Translations under genes and position numbers: made by a program
The notes under the pieces: generated by a model
The model's input: the letters and a program-made list of their open reading frames with translations, nothing else
The model's database searches: none
Told to the model about the DNA's origin: nothing
NCBI GenBank assembly: GCA_021234155.1
Contig: JAJEKV010000026.1
Location: forward strand, 188,001-252,000
From: Isoetes taiwanensis
Taxonomy: Eukaryota; Streptophyta; Lycopodiopsida; Isoetales; Isoetaceae
Reading direction: 5' to 3'
DNA: 64,000 nt
Shown: in pieces, positions 20,841 to 33,184 of the stretch
Layout: every line of letters starts with the position of its first letter
Position numbering within the stretch: position 1 is the stretch's first letter

Positions 20841-21763
20841 TTCTATCGACTTTGCTTTTTGTAGAATACAATGTCTCTTAAATGTTGTCTTAGATAGATA
20901 GAATCATGGATTTCTTACTCTGAAATAGGTTTAGGAGCAAACCTATTGAATTGTGGATTCATAGTAAATCAAAAGATCTTCATGTTGACCTCAGTACCAC
21001 TTCTTAAATCTTGGTAGCATAGATAAATTGGAAGAAAAACCACCTTAATGTCACAGTCTCACTATTATCGGAGCAAGGCCATTCAATACTCTAAGGTCAG
21101 GCTAAGATACACATGCAGTTATACATATAGTTGGAAACTGATGCGTTAAACTCCCATAAAATACGTGCAATGTGTTGATAACAGAAAAATACTATTATCT
21201 GCTCTATTGACAATTTTTTCTAATCCAAGGTGAACACGCATAACTATAAGCAAGTATAAATAACGTATCATATGTGCAAAAGAAGCTACAAGGGAGGATT
21301 TCTGGTATGTGTTTAGACTCTAGACTTATGATCTAACTGAAAACTCAAGAACTTGTAATCTACATGCATAAATATGCAATTTACTTTACATCTTAGAGCA
21401 TAAACCTCAGTTGATGGAGTTCTTCAGGCAATTGATGGTGTCACTTGATTGTGATTTCTATGAGAGAAACATCACCAGTGTAAACTCATGCTAAGAGTCC
21501 ATTGAAAATGCAGCAAAATTTAAGCAGGCCCAACAAAGGGCTATTATTATAGTAACCATGATGACTATATGAACCATAGTTTTGAGGCTTCATGTTCTTG
21601 CCTGCCTGCCTTATATTTATCTACGCCTCAAATTATAAGGCATAACAGGTATTTAATAATGTCAGGAAAGAGAAGGAACATGATGAGAAACATCTTACAA
21701 ATAAAAATGTTAATCTCTGTTTTGCACATCAATCAAACTGCAAATCAATTGTCGCACACCAAT

Positions 21764-21863
21764 AAAACTGCACATCCCTGTTTTGCAAATCAACAATGTG
21801 ATGCTCCATCATTAAAATTGCACATCCCTGTTTTGCAGATCAACAATGTAATGCTCCATTGTC
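21764..21863. repeat. 50-bp tandem duplication
   Basis: Units at 21,764-21,813 and 21,814-21,863 share TGCACATCCCTGTTTTGCA and ATCAACAATGT. A further decayed copy lies just upstream near 21,715. The plus frame through it (21,569-21,922) looks repetitive only because of the duplication and is not called a gene. Confidence 0.9.
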
Positions 21864-24800
21864 TGCTTAAAATAAGTGCTGCCATTTGCATAAAAACTGC
21901 CAAACTACCAAAAACAATATAATTGAAAAAAGGCAATAACATTATTCAGCAATAATGAGATAATGGAAACCCTTTGTTATTATAATTCCTCAACTTCTGG
22001 TGTAGGATCAATGGTTGTTAACTTTAGATCCATCGCATGACATGCATGAACACATGCAACATGCAATACCTATGTGTCAATAAAACATTGGAAGGGCTTT
22101 AAAAAAAGGGCCAGTGAGCAAGAAAGTATGAGCTTGCAAGCACTTTGAAATGCGACTTCTTTAAACTTTCAATTATGGTGTCTATAATGGAGTAAAAATG
22201 TCCTATGTATGATGCAATAAGTACTTGAGATGACCACCAGCAGGCACTCAAACAGACTATAAAATATATAAAACTATTCGAGAGAGGAAAGTAAATTATA
22301 AATGCAGACCGCCAAGGAACACCATAACATAATCACCAGAAACTGAACAATGGAGTTAACCTTCACTCAGCTCATAAATATGAAACTTGGTAAAAGGATT
22401 AGCAGCCCCAAGCCAAATCCAATGACATTGCGCCTTTTCCAACCTGCAAATAGGGTGCCAATTACAATTAGCAAGCGAAAACATCACTCTAACATAAACT
22501 CAGGACTACAAATTATGCATTATTATGTGATACGTGGATTTGTTCAGTAAGGTACTGTCCATCAAAGCATTTGTGGAGAAGAATTTCGTGGAATTAGCCA
22601 TACATATTTATACCACTACTAATCATAACGACTCTCTAATATATAAGGGCCCTTCGAGATAGCATAGAGAGAACATATTACTAACAACATACTTCTAAAT
22701 GCATATAGATTACGCATGCCATACTTGATTTTTTGCCGTGCCATGAATGTGTTCCAAAATTGTGAAAAGAATATATTTGGTCTTTGATACAGCTATAGCT
22801 GCATCTCTCTGTCTCTGGCCCAAATCAGAGAAAGGAGTGAGCAGTGGGCATTAAAAATAACTCAATTGCCAAAACTCTCTACTTAACTTTGCAAAGCCAT
22901 TGAAGAATATATTAAACATATAGAGAGATGGAGCATGTACCTCTATTACAAACAAAAAAAAAAAAAAATCCCGAATATCTCTATCTTGTTGTGCATTAAA
23001 AGCAGAACCTGAATTTACCAAGTTAGCATCCTCCACAGTTAGTATTCTATTCCAAATGACAAACTTCCTAACTGGAAATACTACCACTATAGTGAACTAT
23101 AAAATGGTTTGTTATAACAATTGCTCAAAAATCATGGTACAATCAAATAAGAAAAAAAAATTCAACTTACATCCAAGCGTAACCACCATGATCCAATAAG
23201 AAGCACATTAACTAATGTCTACACGGTAGACATGATGCTTGAATTTCTAATTCTGCCTCTGCAGCGGCAGGCATGATCTCATGCTAATAGACAAATCTGA
23301 ACAATTATAGAGCTTAGATAATAATACAGCTATAATAATTGATCATTAAGAATAAAAAATCCTATGAACGGAGGCAGCTGTGAACCTATTTAGCATGTTT
23401 TCTAGAAACAACAAAAATATTATATCACATGGATCTTATAAGGAATTGAGATGAGCCAGACAAATAATCATTCTGTAGGCAGGCAGCAGTGCATTCTTAA
23501 TGCATTTCTATGAAGATCATCTTTGCACTAAACTCATGCCACCTTAGGGTAGGAAGAAACCCATATTAAAGCAGTTGATATGGTGTTAAGGGATAAATAA
23601 ACCAGGCATTTAGAATCAGTACATTAGGACGATCTTACCTCTATCTCTAAGCTCACAAAAACTTAAAAATTATAACAAAAGATACAACTTAACTTGGTGC
23701 TGAATCTTACCTTCCAACTCCAGAAGCTTTGAATCCTGAAAAAAAAAGTTATTATTAGCTTTACCATAATGTAGATATAGCAAATCCAAGAACCCATAAT
23801 GGAAAAGTAGAAAAGGTTGGTCAACGAAAAGTACTGCAAAACTGCCTTCACAATAATCTTCTCCAGAAAAGACACAATGTTTTCTCCTTTACTACTACAA
23901 ATATTCAACTGTCTGTTTTAAACATCTATGACAAAATTTCCTTCTGAAACAGCCATAAGGCAGGAAGAACTTGAGCTCGCAGTTGAACATGTGCTTGAAC
24001 ATGTGCTGATCATAGCAAGCAGTACGTGAAGCTGAAGCATTAGCTTTATGACTCTTCTACATATTTAATACATATCCATAACTTATTGAAGCTCAAGACT
24101 CTAACTAAACATATGGTTATTTAATACATATCCATAACAAATCATTTCCATTCCATTACTATGGACAATGCAGATGGATATATACATGTTTGATTGGAGG
24201 CTCTTTCCAGCTTATACATAGATTGCAAATGGATCAGGCTGTGACATTGAAAAATTTGTACAGCATATTTAATCTCGAAACAGAAGCAAGGCTACATCTC
24301 AACACATAAAAAAAAATCAACTCATAATGTTTGCTGAAGAATGTTCTTGAATCCTTACGAATTGAAGTGTGGAATGGATCCACCAGAATTTTTTCAAAAT
24401 ACTTGTATGTAGAATCCTGCATATGAAAATATAAAAGAACTTGAACATGCATAAAACATTAACCAAAAAAAAAAAAAGAATCAGAAACATTTGACCAAAG
24501 AAAAGACCAACCTAGTTGATCCAGTAAGAATTCAACACTCTTAAGCCTCTAAGCTGGTGCAAGCTCGTTCTCGGCTATAGAGCTAAGATTTCTCTTGAAG
24601 TTCAATTGGGTATCCTAAAAATCCTGAGAAAAAAATGATATTTAATTTTTTTGCATGATCCCACCCAGCTGAGTCGTTCCAATGCTGTGCTTTACTTGCA
24701 GATTCACTGGTGTCTACTCACATTTAGTATCCGATCCAGTCGAGTGCCAAATGAGACGGCGCCAAATGAGACGGAGGACAATCTTCTGAGGCGTAAGAAT

Positions 24801-25350
24801 AAGGCCCTTTTTTCACGGTAGTCTTATTTCTAAAAGTCACATATTTTATCCAATGATGTTTATCCAATGATGTTTGGCCACCTATTGTCTTAAAAGAACA
24901 TCAATTTTCCACTATGAAAATAAGACATGTCTTATTTAGGTTCGGAATAGGTTTGAATTGTAAATGGAGTCTTATTTTATTCCGGGAATTTCCCCCGCCG
25001 TAAAATAAGACACCTAGTCTTATTTTTTCATGGTTTTCTACTAGTATTTTAGTGGTGTCATATTTTATGACTACCATGTAGTGGAAAAGCAAGTTTAAAT
25101 TTGTGTGTCTCATTTTTAGCCCTGTAGTAAAAAATGGTGTCTTATAGTGTATATGGGAGTCGTATTTTGCGACTGCTGTGGAAAAAGAGCTTGAGCTGAG
25201 CATTTCGGAGAGAACCAGCCATCATAATGGCTCCTTCACCCTAAATTTTTCCATGGAATGCTGGCGCCCAAAGTTCGAATTCGACATTTAAGTTCGTCGA
25301 CTTGCATTCCGCAGGGGGAGACTTCGATCTCGCAGGGGGCCACAAGATGA
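21864..25350. other. long AT-rich stretch without a supported gene
   Basis: On the minus strand several short segments are bracketed by splice-like signals: near 23,710-23,735 a T-rich AG precedes about 25 bases and GTAAGA, and near 24,364-24,422 ATGCAG precedes about 58 bases and GTAAGG. They might be exon debris, but I recognise no protein. From 24,780 to 25,190 the sequence repeatedly uses GTCTTATTTT-like words. Confidence 0.4.
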
Positions 25351-25388
25351 AGGGAACGCCGCATGCGGCGTTACATGCGGCGTTCCCT
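25351..25388. repeat. perfect 15-bp inverted repeat
   Basis: Arms AGGGAACGCCGCATG (25,351-25,365) and CATGCGGCGTTCCCT (25,374-25,388) are exactly complementary and enclose an 8-base loop, CGGCGTTA. It is strongly GC-rich in AT-rich surroundings. It could be a transposon end (Helitron-like hairpin), though no CTRR end was seen nearby. Confidence 0.9.
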
Positions 25389-25905
25389 GACAGAAATACC
25401 AACACCATCCAAAAATAAAAAAGAAGATTACACTAATAAGAGACTAATAGTTAGATGGAGAAACTCGTAATAATTGGGAGACTGCTTATGTCTTATATTG
25501 GCAATGGTTCCCAAGTTGTGTATCTTGTTGTGTTTATTAAATCAGTACTAATTGCAAGTGCTTTATTGGTAAAGCACTGTTGATTTCTTTTAAGACAAAA
25601 AGAAGTTAAAGCTGCAAAGCTTTTACTATCTTGATGGAAAAACCATCAGCTTTTTTCCAGTATTTTTCATAAAAAGTGGGAACATTGTATTATATGAAAC
25701 AATGTTGGTTCGTATAAAAAGACGTAGAAATTACTTTAATTTGCACAAAGAATTAAAGCTGGTATCATTAGTGGTTTTTGGTCTAATACCATATACTTAA
25801 AATATGGCAATAAAGCACTAATATGAATTAAGTGAAAAAATTACTATAAAGAACTATGAAGGTGAACTATTGAAACAAACTAGAACGATTGTGCTTATCT
25901 TTTAG
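25389..25905. other. intergenic, no gene seen
   Basis: AT-rich DNA upstream of the Gypsy element. GGTATCATTAGTGG near 25,761 weakly resembles a tRNA-Met primer site but is not complementary beyond the first bases, and no LTR end precedes it. Confidence 0.4.
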
Positions 25906-26160
25906 ATGCCTGGCATCAGACAACTGTCATGTCACAGTGGGCAGCATATATTAACTTCAACAAGATCTTATATTGCATATATGAGTTGTTCTCGACCACC
26001 TGTAGACTTCGACAAGTGGTGGTCAAGTAAATATCATTATGTCAATAAGTTCTTAGTCTCTCAAGAAAATATGGAACCCTGGAGGGGTGAGAGATTTATG
26101 GAGGTTATGCCATCATTTGATAAGATTAGCACTGATGGTCTACAAGTCCAATCCATATGA
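25906..26160 (+). pseudogene. unidentified frame, possible Gypsy upstream region
   Basis: An 84-codon frame with protein-like composition (VDFDKWWSSKYHY, MEPWRGERFMEVM). I do not recognise it. It precedes the Gypsy gag region in the same orientation, so it may be part of the same element's 5' coding or leader region. Confidence 0.3.
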
Positions 26161-28079
26161 TTCCTATATGGCCGAGGGTTATCAGGTACTTTGTCACAAG
26201 CTTGGTCGAGAAAGATCAGATTGTGTGCGAGTGGTATAGAAACAGGTTGTTCTCCCATGGTATAGGATCATATTGTGTGCGAGTGAATTAGACATATTGA
26301 AGCCAATATGTCTAATTGGGAAAAACGCACTAGTTGAACAGTCAAGTTGTACCTGAATGCACTTCATTACCGTACTCAAAATTAAAAAAAAAAATGGAAA
26401 GAGTGAGGACAAAGATGATAAATCTTATGACGAGGTAACCAACAACCAAGAGAATGCAGTGGAATACATACTTATTGAAGGCATGGATGAGTTGGCGGTA
26501 GAGCAAGAAATTGAGCTACTTCGACTGAGGTGAGTACCCTTTTTATATGTAGTTGGATGTGATGCCCTTGTTCTTGACTCACGAGTTGAGAACCTCGCGA
26601 ATATTACTAATTATACAGTGTTACTTTAAGTCTCTCAGTTTAGCTACATCATCCTCAAAGTCACACTCAAAGCCATCTGAACACATTTCACCTTTCCCAT
26701 CCCCACTTCGTAATGATTCTGGTACAAATCAAGAACAACATGCAAGAAGATTCTTAAGCTGATGCCTCACAACCAGTTTCAGGTTTAGAACAAAGAAGGA
26801 AAGGAACCAAGGTCCCAGCTCTGAATCTCGAGACGGAAATCTGGTCGGAGCCAAAGTCAAACTGGGATCTAGAGGTGCCCATAAAACTTGCAATATTTGA
26901 TCTCAATTGAGTCCTAGCTGTAGTATATGAAGATGGTGATGTCCCTGAGCTCAATATCTCTCAAACATCGACAAAAACACAATCTAAGCTGGTCTATCCT
27001 CGGCCTCAAGCAAAAGATATTATTGATTGGTGCATTGAGCTCCCTCTCGCCTAATCAATTGTATCGGGGAGAGATCCTCCTGAACAGAGAAGCTAGTACT
27101 TAGGTGGTTGTCGTCCTGAAGGACATACAGTCTGTCCTGAGATGTATTGAACTACACAATAATATGACGAGACTAGTCCAATCTCTGGGCTCCAACTCTC
27201 TGGCTTGTGGCGATATCAGGCTGTTGAATTTGCATGGTTTTTGTAAAAAAGTGTACAACATGTTCAGTGTTAAAGCAAGAGCCTATTTCAGGTATCCCCA
27301 AGGTCTCTATTCTGCCGAGGATCATGTATGGGAGATGGGAACTGTTCCACATGCCTGTGAGGATTCATGTCTAAACTCAGGGGCATCTGTATATCAGTCA
27401 TTATGGCATCTGTGCATGGGGTTGAACCTATTTGAGTCATGGCATCCGTGCTCTTGTCTGGCTCTGGGTCAGTCTATGTAACAACATCTGTGCTGGTGCT
27501 TACCTTCGAACATGACAGTAGGGCCGAACATCGCATGTTCCAAGGCAGGTGATAAGATATCGTGTTCCAATGGAGAGTCCTGTGGGATCAAATGGTCTTG
27601 AAGCTCGAGGAACTAGTTTAGAAGGTCCCTAGCAAGGGTGCCAGAAGTTTTGGATCGAGCCTGTCTGGTCATGGCATGATCAAGTAACACAACAAATATA
27701 CTGAAATCATGCACGAGAAACAAAAGAGATTGGAGCAAGCAGCAAAATAGCTGGGCCAAAATTATGTGCTAGCAGGATTTGAACAATACTCAAAGATGAT
27801 GGGCAGAAAATTTGTGTAATTTAGATATCCATATTGTGGTGCTCTGGAACTCAAGTGGTTGTGTCCGTGATATGGCAAACTGCCTGATCAACTGTTAATC
27901 CCATGCCCAAAGGCACAGGACTATTTCTAAGGTATACAAAAGAGCCTAAAGGCAAAGGCCAAGCATCCATGTCAGGAGCCAAGACCACACGTCATATTTC
28001 TTCACCAAGCATCCATGTCACATTTTTTCCACCACGTCGCGTTGCATGGTGCATCTCACCAATGGCTCATGGCAAATAA

Positions 28080-29002
28080 AAGCCACTGGAAACAAAGCTG
28101 GACAGATACGAAAGCTGCTTTCCTTGCTCATTATGGCTCTCTAGATGATGATCAATAACTTTTGAAATAGCTCAATGAACTTCAACAACAGGCTATGGAA
28201 TCTGCTCACGCTTTTACTGGCCGTCTGCTACTTGTGGGGACACTCAAAGAATATCCCATGCAAAGTCAAATCTTATATGGTTTCTCCAAGGCCTCCCTCC
28301 TGTAATTCGACTCATAACCGAGTATTTGCGGCCTAAGTCCCCAACTCAGGCTATATCATTCTGTCAATGTATCTTCTAGAGTTGTTCTCTTAACAGATCT
28401 TCCCTTCATGCCTGCCGCAACTGTCACCCACAACTCTGTGACTCGTCAACCCCAACATTGCAGTAAAATCTGGTGCATTTTTGTAAGTATCAGAGCCATC
28501 TGCTAATGAGTGCAATTCAAGTCTTGACCCTCCTCATTGCAAATGGTGCAATATGTGCAATCACTTCATGAAAGAATGTATACGTGCTAACCCCATGCCC
28601 TTCCGTCAACAAATGGTTTTCCAGGTACAAACAACACCTCAGCAAATACCGCAGCAGCGTGGCCAGTCTTCACAACAACCTTTTGATCCTGCTAAGCCCA
28701 AAGCTATCACTATCGCAAATAGGGCCATACTACGACGATGTGCCCTCAACTTCCTCAAGTTCAAGTGCAATTACCAGGTACCAACTAGACTGCTTCAGTT
28801 CGTCTCACCGCCTATCAAAGGGTCCCAGATCCATGCTAAAGAAAATGCCACGTGCACCTCAGCAATAGCAACAACCGACACAAGCCACTCCATAGGCCAC
28901 TTTGGATCAACAAGCTCAAGAAGAAATTTATCAGGTCTTAAATCCTCTGGTTCAACATTCCAATTGGGTAGGGCTGGTATCACGCCAAACACACAGTACT
29001 AA
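28080..29002 (+). pseudogene. Gypsy gag remnant
   Basis: Frame fragments read TKAAFLAHYGSL near 28,105-28,140, LNELQQQAMESAHAFTGRL near 28,170-28,225, and GHTTTMCPQLPQ near 28,715-28,755, which looks like the second half of a CCHC zinc knuckle whose first cysteines are gone. The pattern matches retrotransposon capsid followed by nucleocapsid. Gag would form the virus-like particle. Stops are frequent. Confidence 0.5.
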
Positions 29003-29046
29003 ACCTTATCAGCTCATGCCCCAGGACACACGGCCTGCTTACGCGG

Positions 29047-29835
29047 TTGACACTATTCCAGCGGATTCTACCCCCAAATCCATCCGTTTTCCACCTAAGC
29101 TTGACCATCTCATGCCATATGTCATGTCCAAAGTTCGACAAAGTATTCTTCGTCCTATGCAAGCTGCAGAAGGACGAGCACTTGCCAATGTCCATGCTAT
29201 TACTTGTGCTCAGACTAGGAAAACTGAACCTTCTACCTCCACGCACTCGTATATACCTGAATATTGCTGCTGAAGTTGAACTCTTAAAAGAAATCGCTGC
29301 CTCTTTATACACGGAGCTGACCCCGGTGGATACCACAAGCGCTGCCACCAGTATCCCGTTGGAACTTCAAGAGGACCTTGCCAAAATCAAGATTTTTCTC
29401 AGTTTATCTACTATTCTCAAACTCTGTCCTGCTCTTCGAGAACAGTTACTGTTGCCTACTGTTCTCGTGAGAGCCTTGGCCACTTCAACACCAACGGTGC
29501 ATGCCACGGTGGGTGCTCATCAAATCAATCATGTACAAATCGATAGAGGCAGTGTAATCAATCTTACCACAGACAAACTATGTCAACAATTAGGCATTAA
29601 GGAACTATATTGTGCACCTTATAATATCAAACTTGCCAATGGCCGCATCACATGGCCACAAGGCATCACTCCTTAGCTGGCTATTAGCATTGGAGACCTC
29701 AAGTTCCTACTTGAATTTGGTGTTTGGCGAGCTCGTGAAGATCTAGATGATTATGAAGTGCTGATTGGTCGATCTTTCCTTCGACAAGCTAAGAGTATCC
29801 ATTACTGGGCTACTGATCAACTCGTGTTCACGGAC
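29047..29835 (+). pseudogene. Gypsy aspartic protease remnant
   Basis: The frame to 29,676 reads VHATVGAHQINHVQIDRGS then VINL, with LGIKE and LANGRITWPQGI, and the next frame resumes with LIGRSFLRQ (from about 29,761). This is the retropepsin layout of a catalytic Asp-x-Gly-Ser loop, a flap region and a Gly-rich tail. The catalytic loop reads Asp-Arg-Gly-Ser, where Asp-Gly-Gly-Ser or Asp-Ser-Gly is usual. A stop (TAG at 29,674) separates the halves. Confidence 0.65.
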
Positions 29836-30339
29836 TGCCACAATGGATCTGGAAACAGGTCAACTTATCACTGTAGAACAAAACAAGACGAACCATTCTT
29901 GTCTGACAGTGATTCCGATGATGTACAAAATACCTATCAAGTTCAAGCTCCAGCCACTGAGCTACCTCTGTCGGCTTACCCTGAATATGCAGATCCTTGG
30001 GGCAACATGACCTTAGATCAGGACCATGCAATTGCCATTCTGCTTGATCCTTATTTGGCACTTTGTCATCAACCTAGGGCTTCCATTGAAGAAGCAGACC
30101 CGGTAGCACCTACTGAGGATACTACCAGACTCATGCACAAACCTTTGGTTGATCCGACCCAAATGCCCTTGTTTTTCACCACTATAAGTGTAGCACCACC
30201 AATTCTGCTTCCTCCTGCCCATCAAGTCTCAGATGCTGAGGTCATCCCATGCATCCAAACTCTAGAGGTAGAACTTCTCGATCTTGGCCAAAATCAACAC
30301 ATTCGTCTGGCTGCGGATCTCTCTCCACATTTTCGAGAA

Positions 30340-31020
30340 AAAACTGTCAAACTTTTCAAGAAGTTCAAGCATATTTTTGCGTGGAGTTACAAGGATTTAT
30401 GTGGTATCAAGAAAGAATTAGGCAAGCTCACAATCCCCACCAAACGTGACTCCCGCCCCATCTAGCAACGACAGTACAAGCTCAACCTAAATTATCCGCA
30501 TGAAAGCAAAAATCGATGAACTTCTAATTGTCAGTCTCATTTATGAAGTAAAGCCATATCGTCATTGCACTTAAACACAATGGTAAGATCCTGAACGGGA
30601 TCCCTTTTCATTACCTTTCATGGATCAAGTTCTGGAAGAAGTTGCCGACCATGAAATGTATTCCTTTATGGATGGATTTTCGGGTTACAATCAGATCTCT
30701 ATTCACTCTGAAGATCTATTGAAAACCACGTTCAGTACGCCATGGGGCACTTTTGCCTACAAAGTTGTTTCCTTCAGTCTCTTAAATGTGTCCTCCACCT
30801 TTCAATACATCATGCTTTCAGTTTCAAGATTGTCTTTCTTCAAGTTTTTCAAGATGACTTCTCCATTTCTAGCACAGAAGAAGATCATCTTTTCAAATTG
30901 GAGCTTGTCGTTCAAAAATGTGATGAATCAGACATCAACCTCAACCCTGAAAAGTGCACCTTCTGTATCACTTCCATAAAAAATCAGTTGTGTTCTGCAA
31001 GCCAAGCCTTCCACCAATAC
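30340..31020 (+). pseudogene. Gypsy reverse transcriptase remnant
   Basis: Preceded by FKHIFAWSYKDLCGI (about 30,366-30,410), the typical pol segment upstream of RT. RT then shows YSFMDGFSGYNQISIH (about 30,659-30,706), TTFSTPWGTFAYKVV (about 30,724-30,770), VFQDDFSIS (about 30,844-30,870, the position of the Tyr-x-Asp-Asp box) and INLNPEKC (about 30,935-30,960). The segments fall in at least three frames. The Asp pair is retained. Confidence 0.8.
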
Positions 31021-31224
31021 CAAAGAGACTAGGTCTTTTCTTGGCAAAGTTAATTATTATGCTACTTTCATTCTTAGATTAGCTGAGAAAGCTGATCCTA
31101 TCCATAAACTCACATGGGATGAAGTGACTTAGGCTTGGAAATCCCCTGTGGAGATGGCCTTTCAATAACTAAAAGTTTTACTCACTCAGGCTCGGGCTCT
31201 TGTACCTCCTTAGTGGGACAAACC

Positions 31225-31590
31225 CTTTTATGTTTATGTGGATGCCTTTGTGATTGGCACTGTCCTCTCCCAGGAATATGAGCCTTCGTCTTGCCAGCAA
31301 GAAACTTAACCTCGTGGAAAGGAATTATTCTGCCATGGAGCGTGAAGCTCTCGGTCTCATTTTTTGTGTCCAACACTTCCGTCTTTATTTCCTGGATAGC
31401 AAAATTAAATTCTTTGTTGACCATCAGGCTCTTCTATACTTGACTAACAAAACCACACCCACAGGACGTATAGCACGCTGGATTTTCATATTTCAGGAGT
31501 TTGCTCCGTTTGAGATTATTTACAAGCCTGGGAAGTCTCACACGGTTCCAGATTATCTCTCCCTGATTCACATGGATGCTCATCCTCGGG
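31225..31590 (+). pseudogene. Gypsy RNase H remnant
   Basis: The reading frame contains RNYSAMEREALGLIFCVQHF, FFVDHQALLYL and FEIIYKPGKSHTVPDYLS, all diagnostic of Ty3/Gypsy RNase H. The block VYVDAFVIGTVLSQ precedes in another frame. In the usual ending, KSHTVPDYLS corresponds to Asn-x-Val-Ala-Asp-Ala-Leu-Ser. The domain degrades the RNA strand of hybrids. Confidence 0.85.
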
Positions 31591-31599
31591 TGTTACTGA

Positions 31600-31810
31600 T
31601 ACCTTCCTAGATACTCAACTTTTTCTGGTTATGGCCATGCCTCACTGGTTCCATGATTACTAATAATACTTATTGACAGGAGCATACCCCCCAACAGACC
31701 CCATGCTCTCTTCAGAACGTCAGCATCTATAGCTCCAACAGTTCCTTCGTGAAGCTCGTGACTATACCATGGTTGCTGGCCATTTATACAAAAGAGGCAA
31801 AGATATGATA
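31600..31810 (+). pseudogene. Gypsy integrase zinc-region remnant
   Basis: After RNase H comes a segment of the form DTQLFLVMAMPHWFHDY, YLLTGAYPP, then MVAGHLYKRGKDMI. It corresponds to the linker and start of the H2C2 zinc region, ending at the Leu-Tyr-Lys-Arg-Gly motif. The His and Cys residues that should follow are not readable, and the catalytic core is not seen downstream. Confidence 0.55.
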
Positions 31811-32448
31811 CCGTATATGGATATCTCCTACTCTATCACTTCCATGAAAGTGAGCATTTTTGCTAAGTATCATGAATCTTTTGTTAAGTTTATGTGGAGA
31901 AAGTTTTTCGAATATTTTGTCAAGAACACACACATCAACAAATATCTCTTCAACATAGCAATTATCGCTATTCATTCAGATATGTCTGTTGACTAGCCTT
32001 ATCTTCTGCTGTAGTGCATGTTCAAAGAACTTGACTGCCTTCAGAAAGCACCAGGCTCTAGTCCTGACTCTGCGATGGGTACTCATTTTTAGGCTCTCAT
32101 CAACCAGTGCCTTTCGGTCCCAAGTATAGTTTCCATGTATCAAGCAATGTCTCTCGCATGCCTCTATAAAGGTCCCTTCTAAGATCACAACTATCAAAGA
32201 GCTTATAGAAGAAACTTCTCAGCCACAGAACCTTAATGTTGTTCAAGAGGAAGTTTGGGCTCCCTCCCCACACAAGACCTCTCCCATAATTTATCTCTTC
32301 TTCTCATCATTCAGCCAAGACTACTCCATCAGATCCCAAACAACACTCCATGACTTCTATTCCTCACGATGTTCATTATCATACACAACAATCTTCTCGG
32401 CAAGCTTTGTGTGAGTATGAGCAGCATGTTGCTGATTGTATTCTTTAG

Positions 32449-32870
32449 TTGCAGGAATCTCAAGACAAACTCATGAATGGTATTAAAGACCATATTGACT
32501 CCTCCAATGCCCTAAAAAGGGAACTCCAGGATCTTAATACTCGGAAAGTTAATCTTGAAGATCAGCGTCGGCAAAAACACAGTACACTCCTGGCCAATTG
32601 TGATGAACTCAAAAAGGATCAAGAGGCCACGACTCAATTGGAAGCTCTCCACGCTCTGCTCAGGTTTAGATTAATACTCTCACGGCGCAACTCACTGCCA
32701 AGGACTAGCTCTTTCAGGATACCCTGGTCCTTTATCGAAGTCTTCAAGAGGCGTTTCAAACACAACAACATGCCACCACTCAGCATCAGCTCTGCATCAC
32801 TGAATTAGAAGATCTTGTAACAGTTGCACATATACAAGTCAAATCCTTGGAAACTCGGTTGCCAAATTCT
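32449..32870 (+). pseudogene. coiled-coil frame downstream of Gypsy pol
   Basis: A charged, heptad-like stretch (ALKRELQDLNTRKVNLEDQ, then KKDQEATTQLEALHALL) predicted by eye to form a coiled coil, continuing in a second frame with LEDLVTVAHIQVKSLETRL near 32,810-32,860. It lies after pol, where some plant Gypsy lineages carry an additional ORF. I do not recognise a named family. Confidence 0.4.
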
Positions 32871-33184
32871 GTTAAGAGGAAAATCATAGATAATACGAAA
32901 ATCACTAGTTCTAGCTTCAAATCTCTTCTATGGGTGCCTCCCCTCCCCAGAGCACGCATTGCGGGAAGTCAAAGAACTCAAGCGCATTGTGGATGAGAAA
33001 ACCAATCAAATTTGGGATCTGAGACACCAAACAGTCTGCGAAAGATGCTCACATCAACACAGAAATGTATACTGTTCTCGCATCTTATATTAGTCAGGAT
33101 TATCCACTTTCCATGGGATACCTGGACAATGTCAAAGCATAGCATTACCTTTTCCTAATCAAATGGCTCAGAGTCTCTAGCTCT

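Larger units (their letters stand above)
19831..21763. other. AT-rich intergenic DNA
   Basis: No supported gene. It holds two copies of a 55-bp repeat (20,278-20,332 and 20,526-20,580) and a G12 run. Short motifs such as GGTTAATATGAAGT recur near 19,815 and 19,872. Confidence 0.5.

Noticed and set aside
24364-24422. Possible LRR exon on minus (SGGSIPHFN between ATGCAG and GTAAGG)
   Set aside because: An in-frame stop and too short a match; splice-like signals are common in AT-rich DNA.
25761-25775. GGTATCATTAGTGG as a retrotransposon primer-binding site
   Set aside because: Complementarity to initiator tRNA ends after seven or eight bases and there is no LTR end before it.
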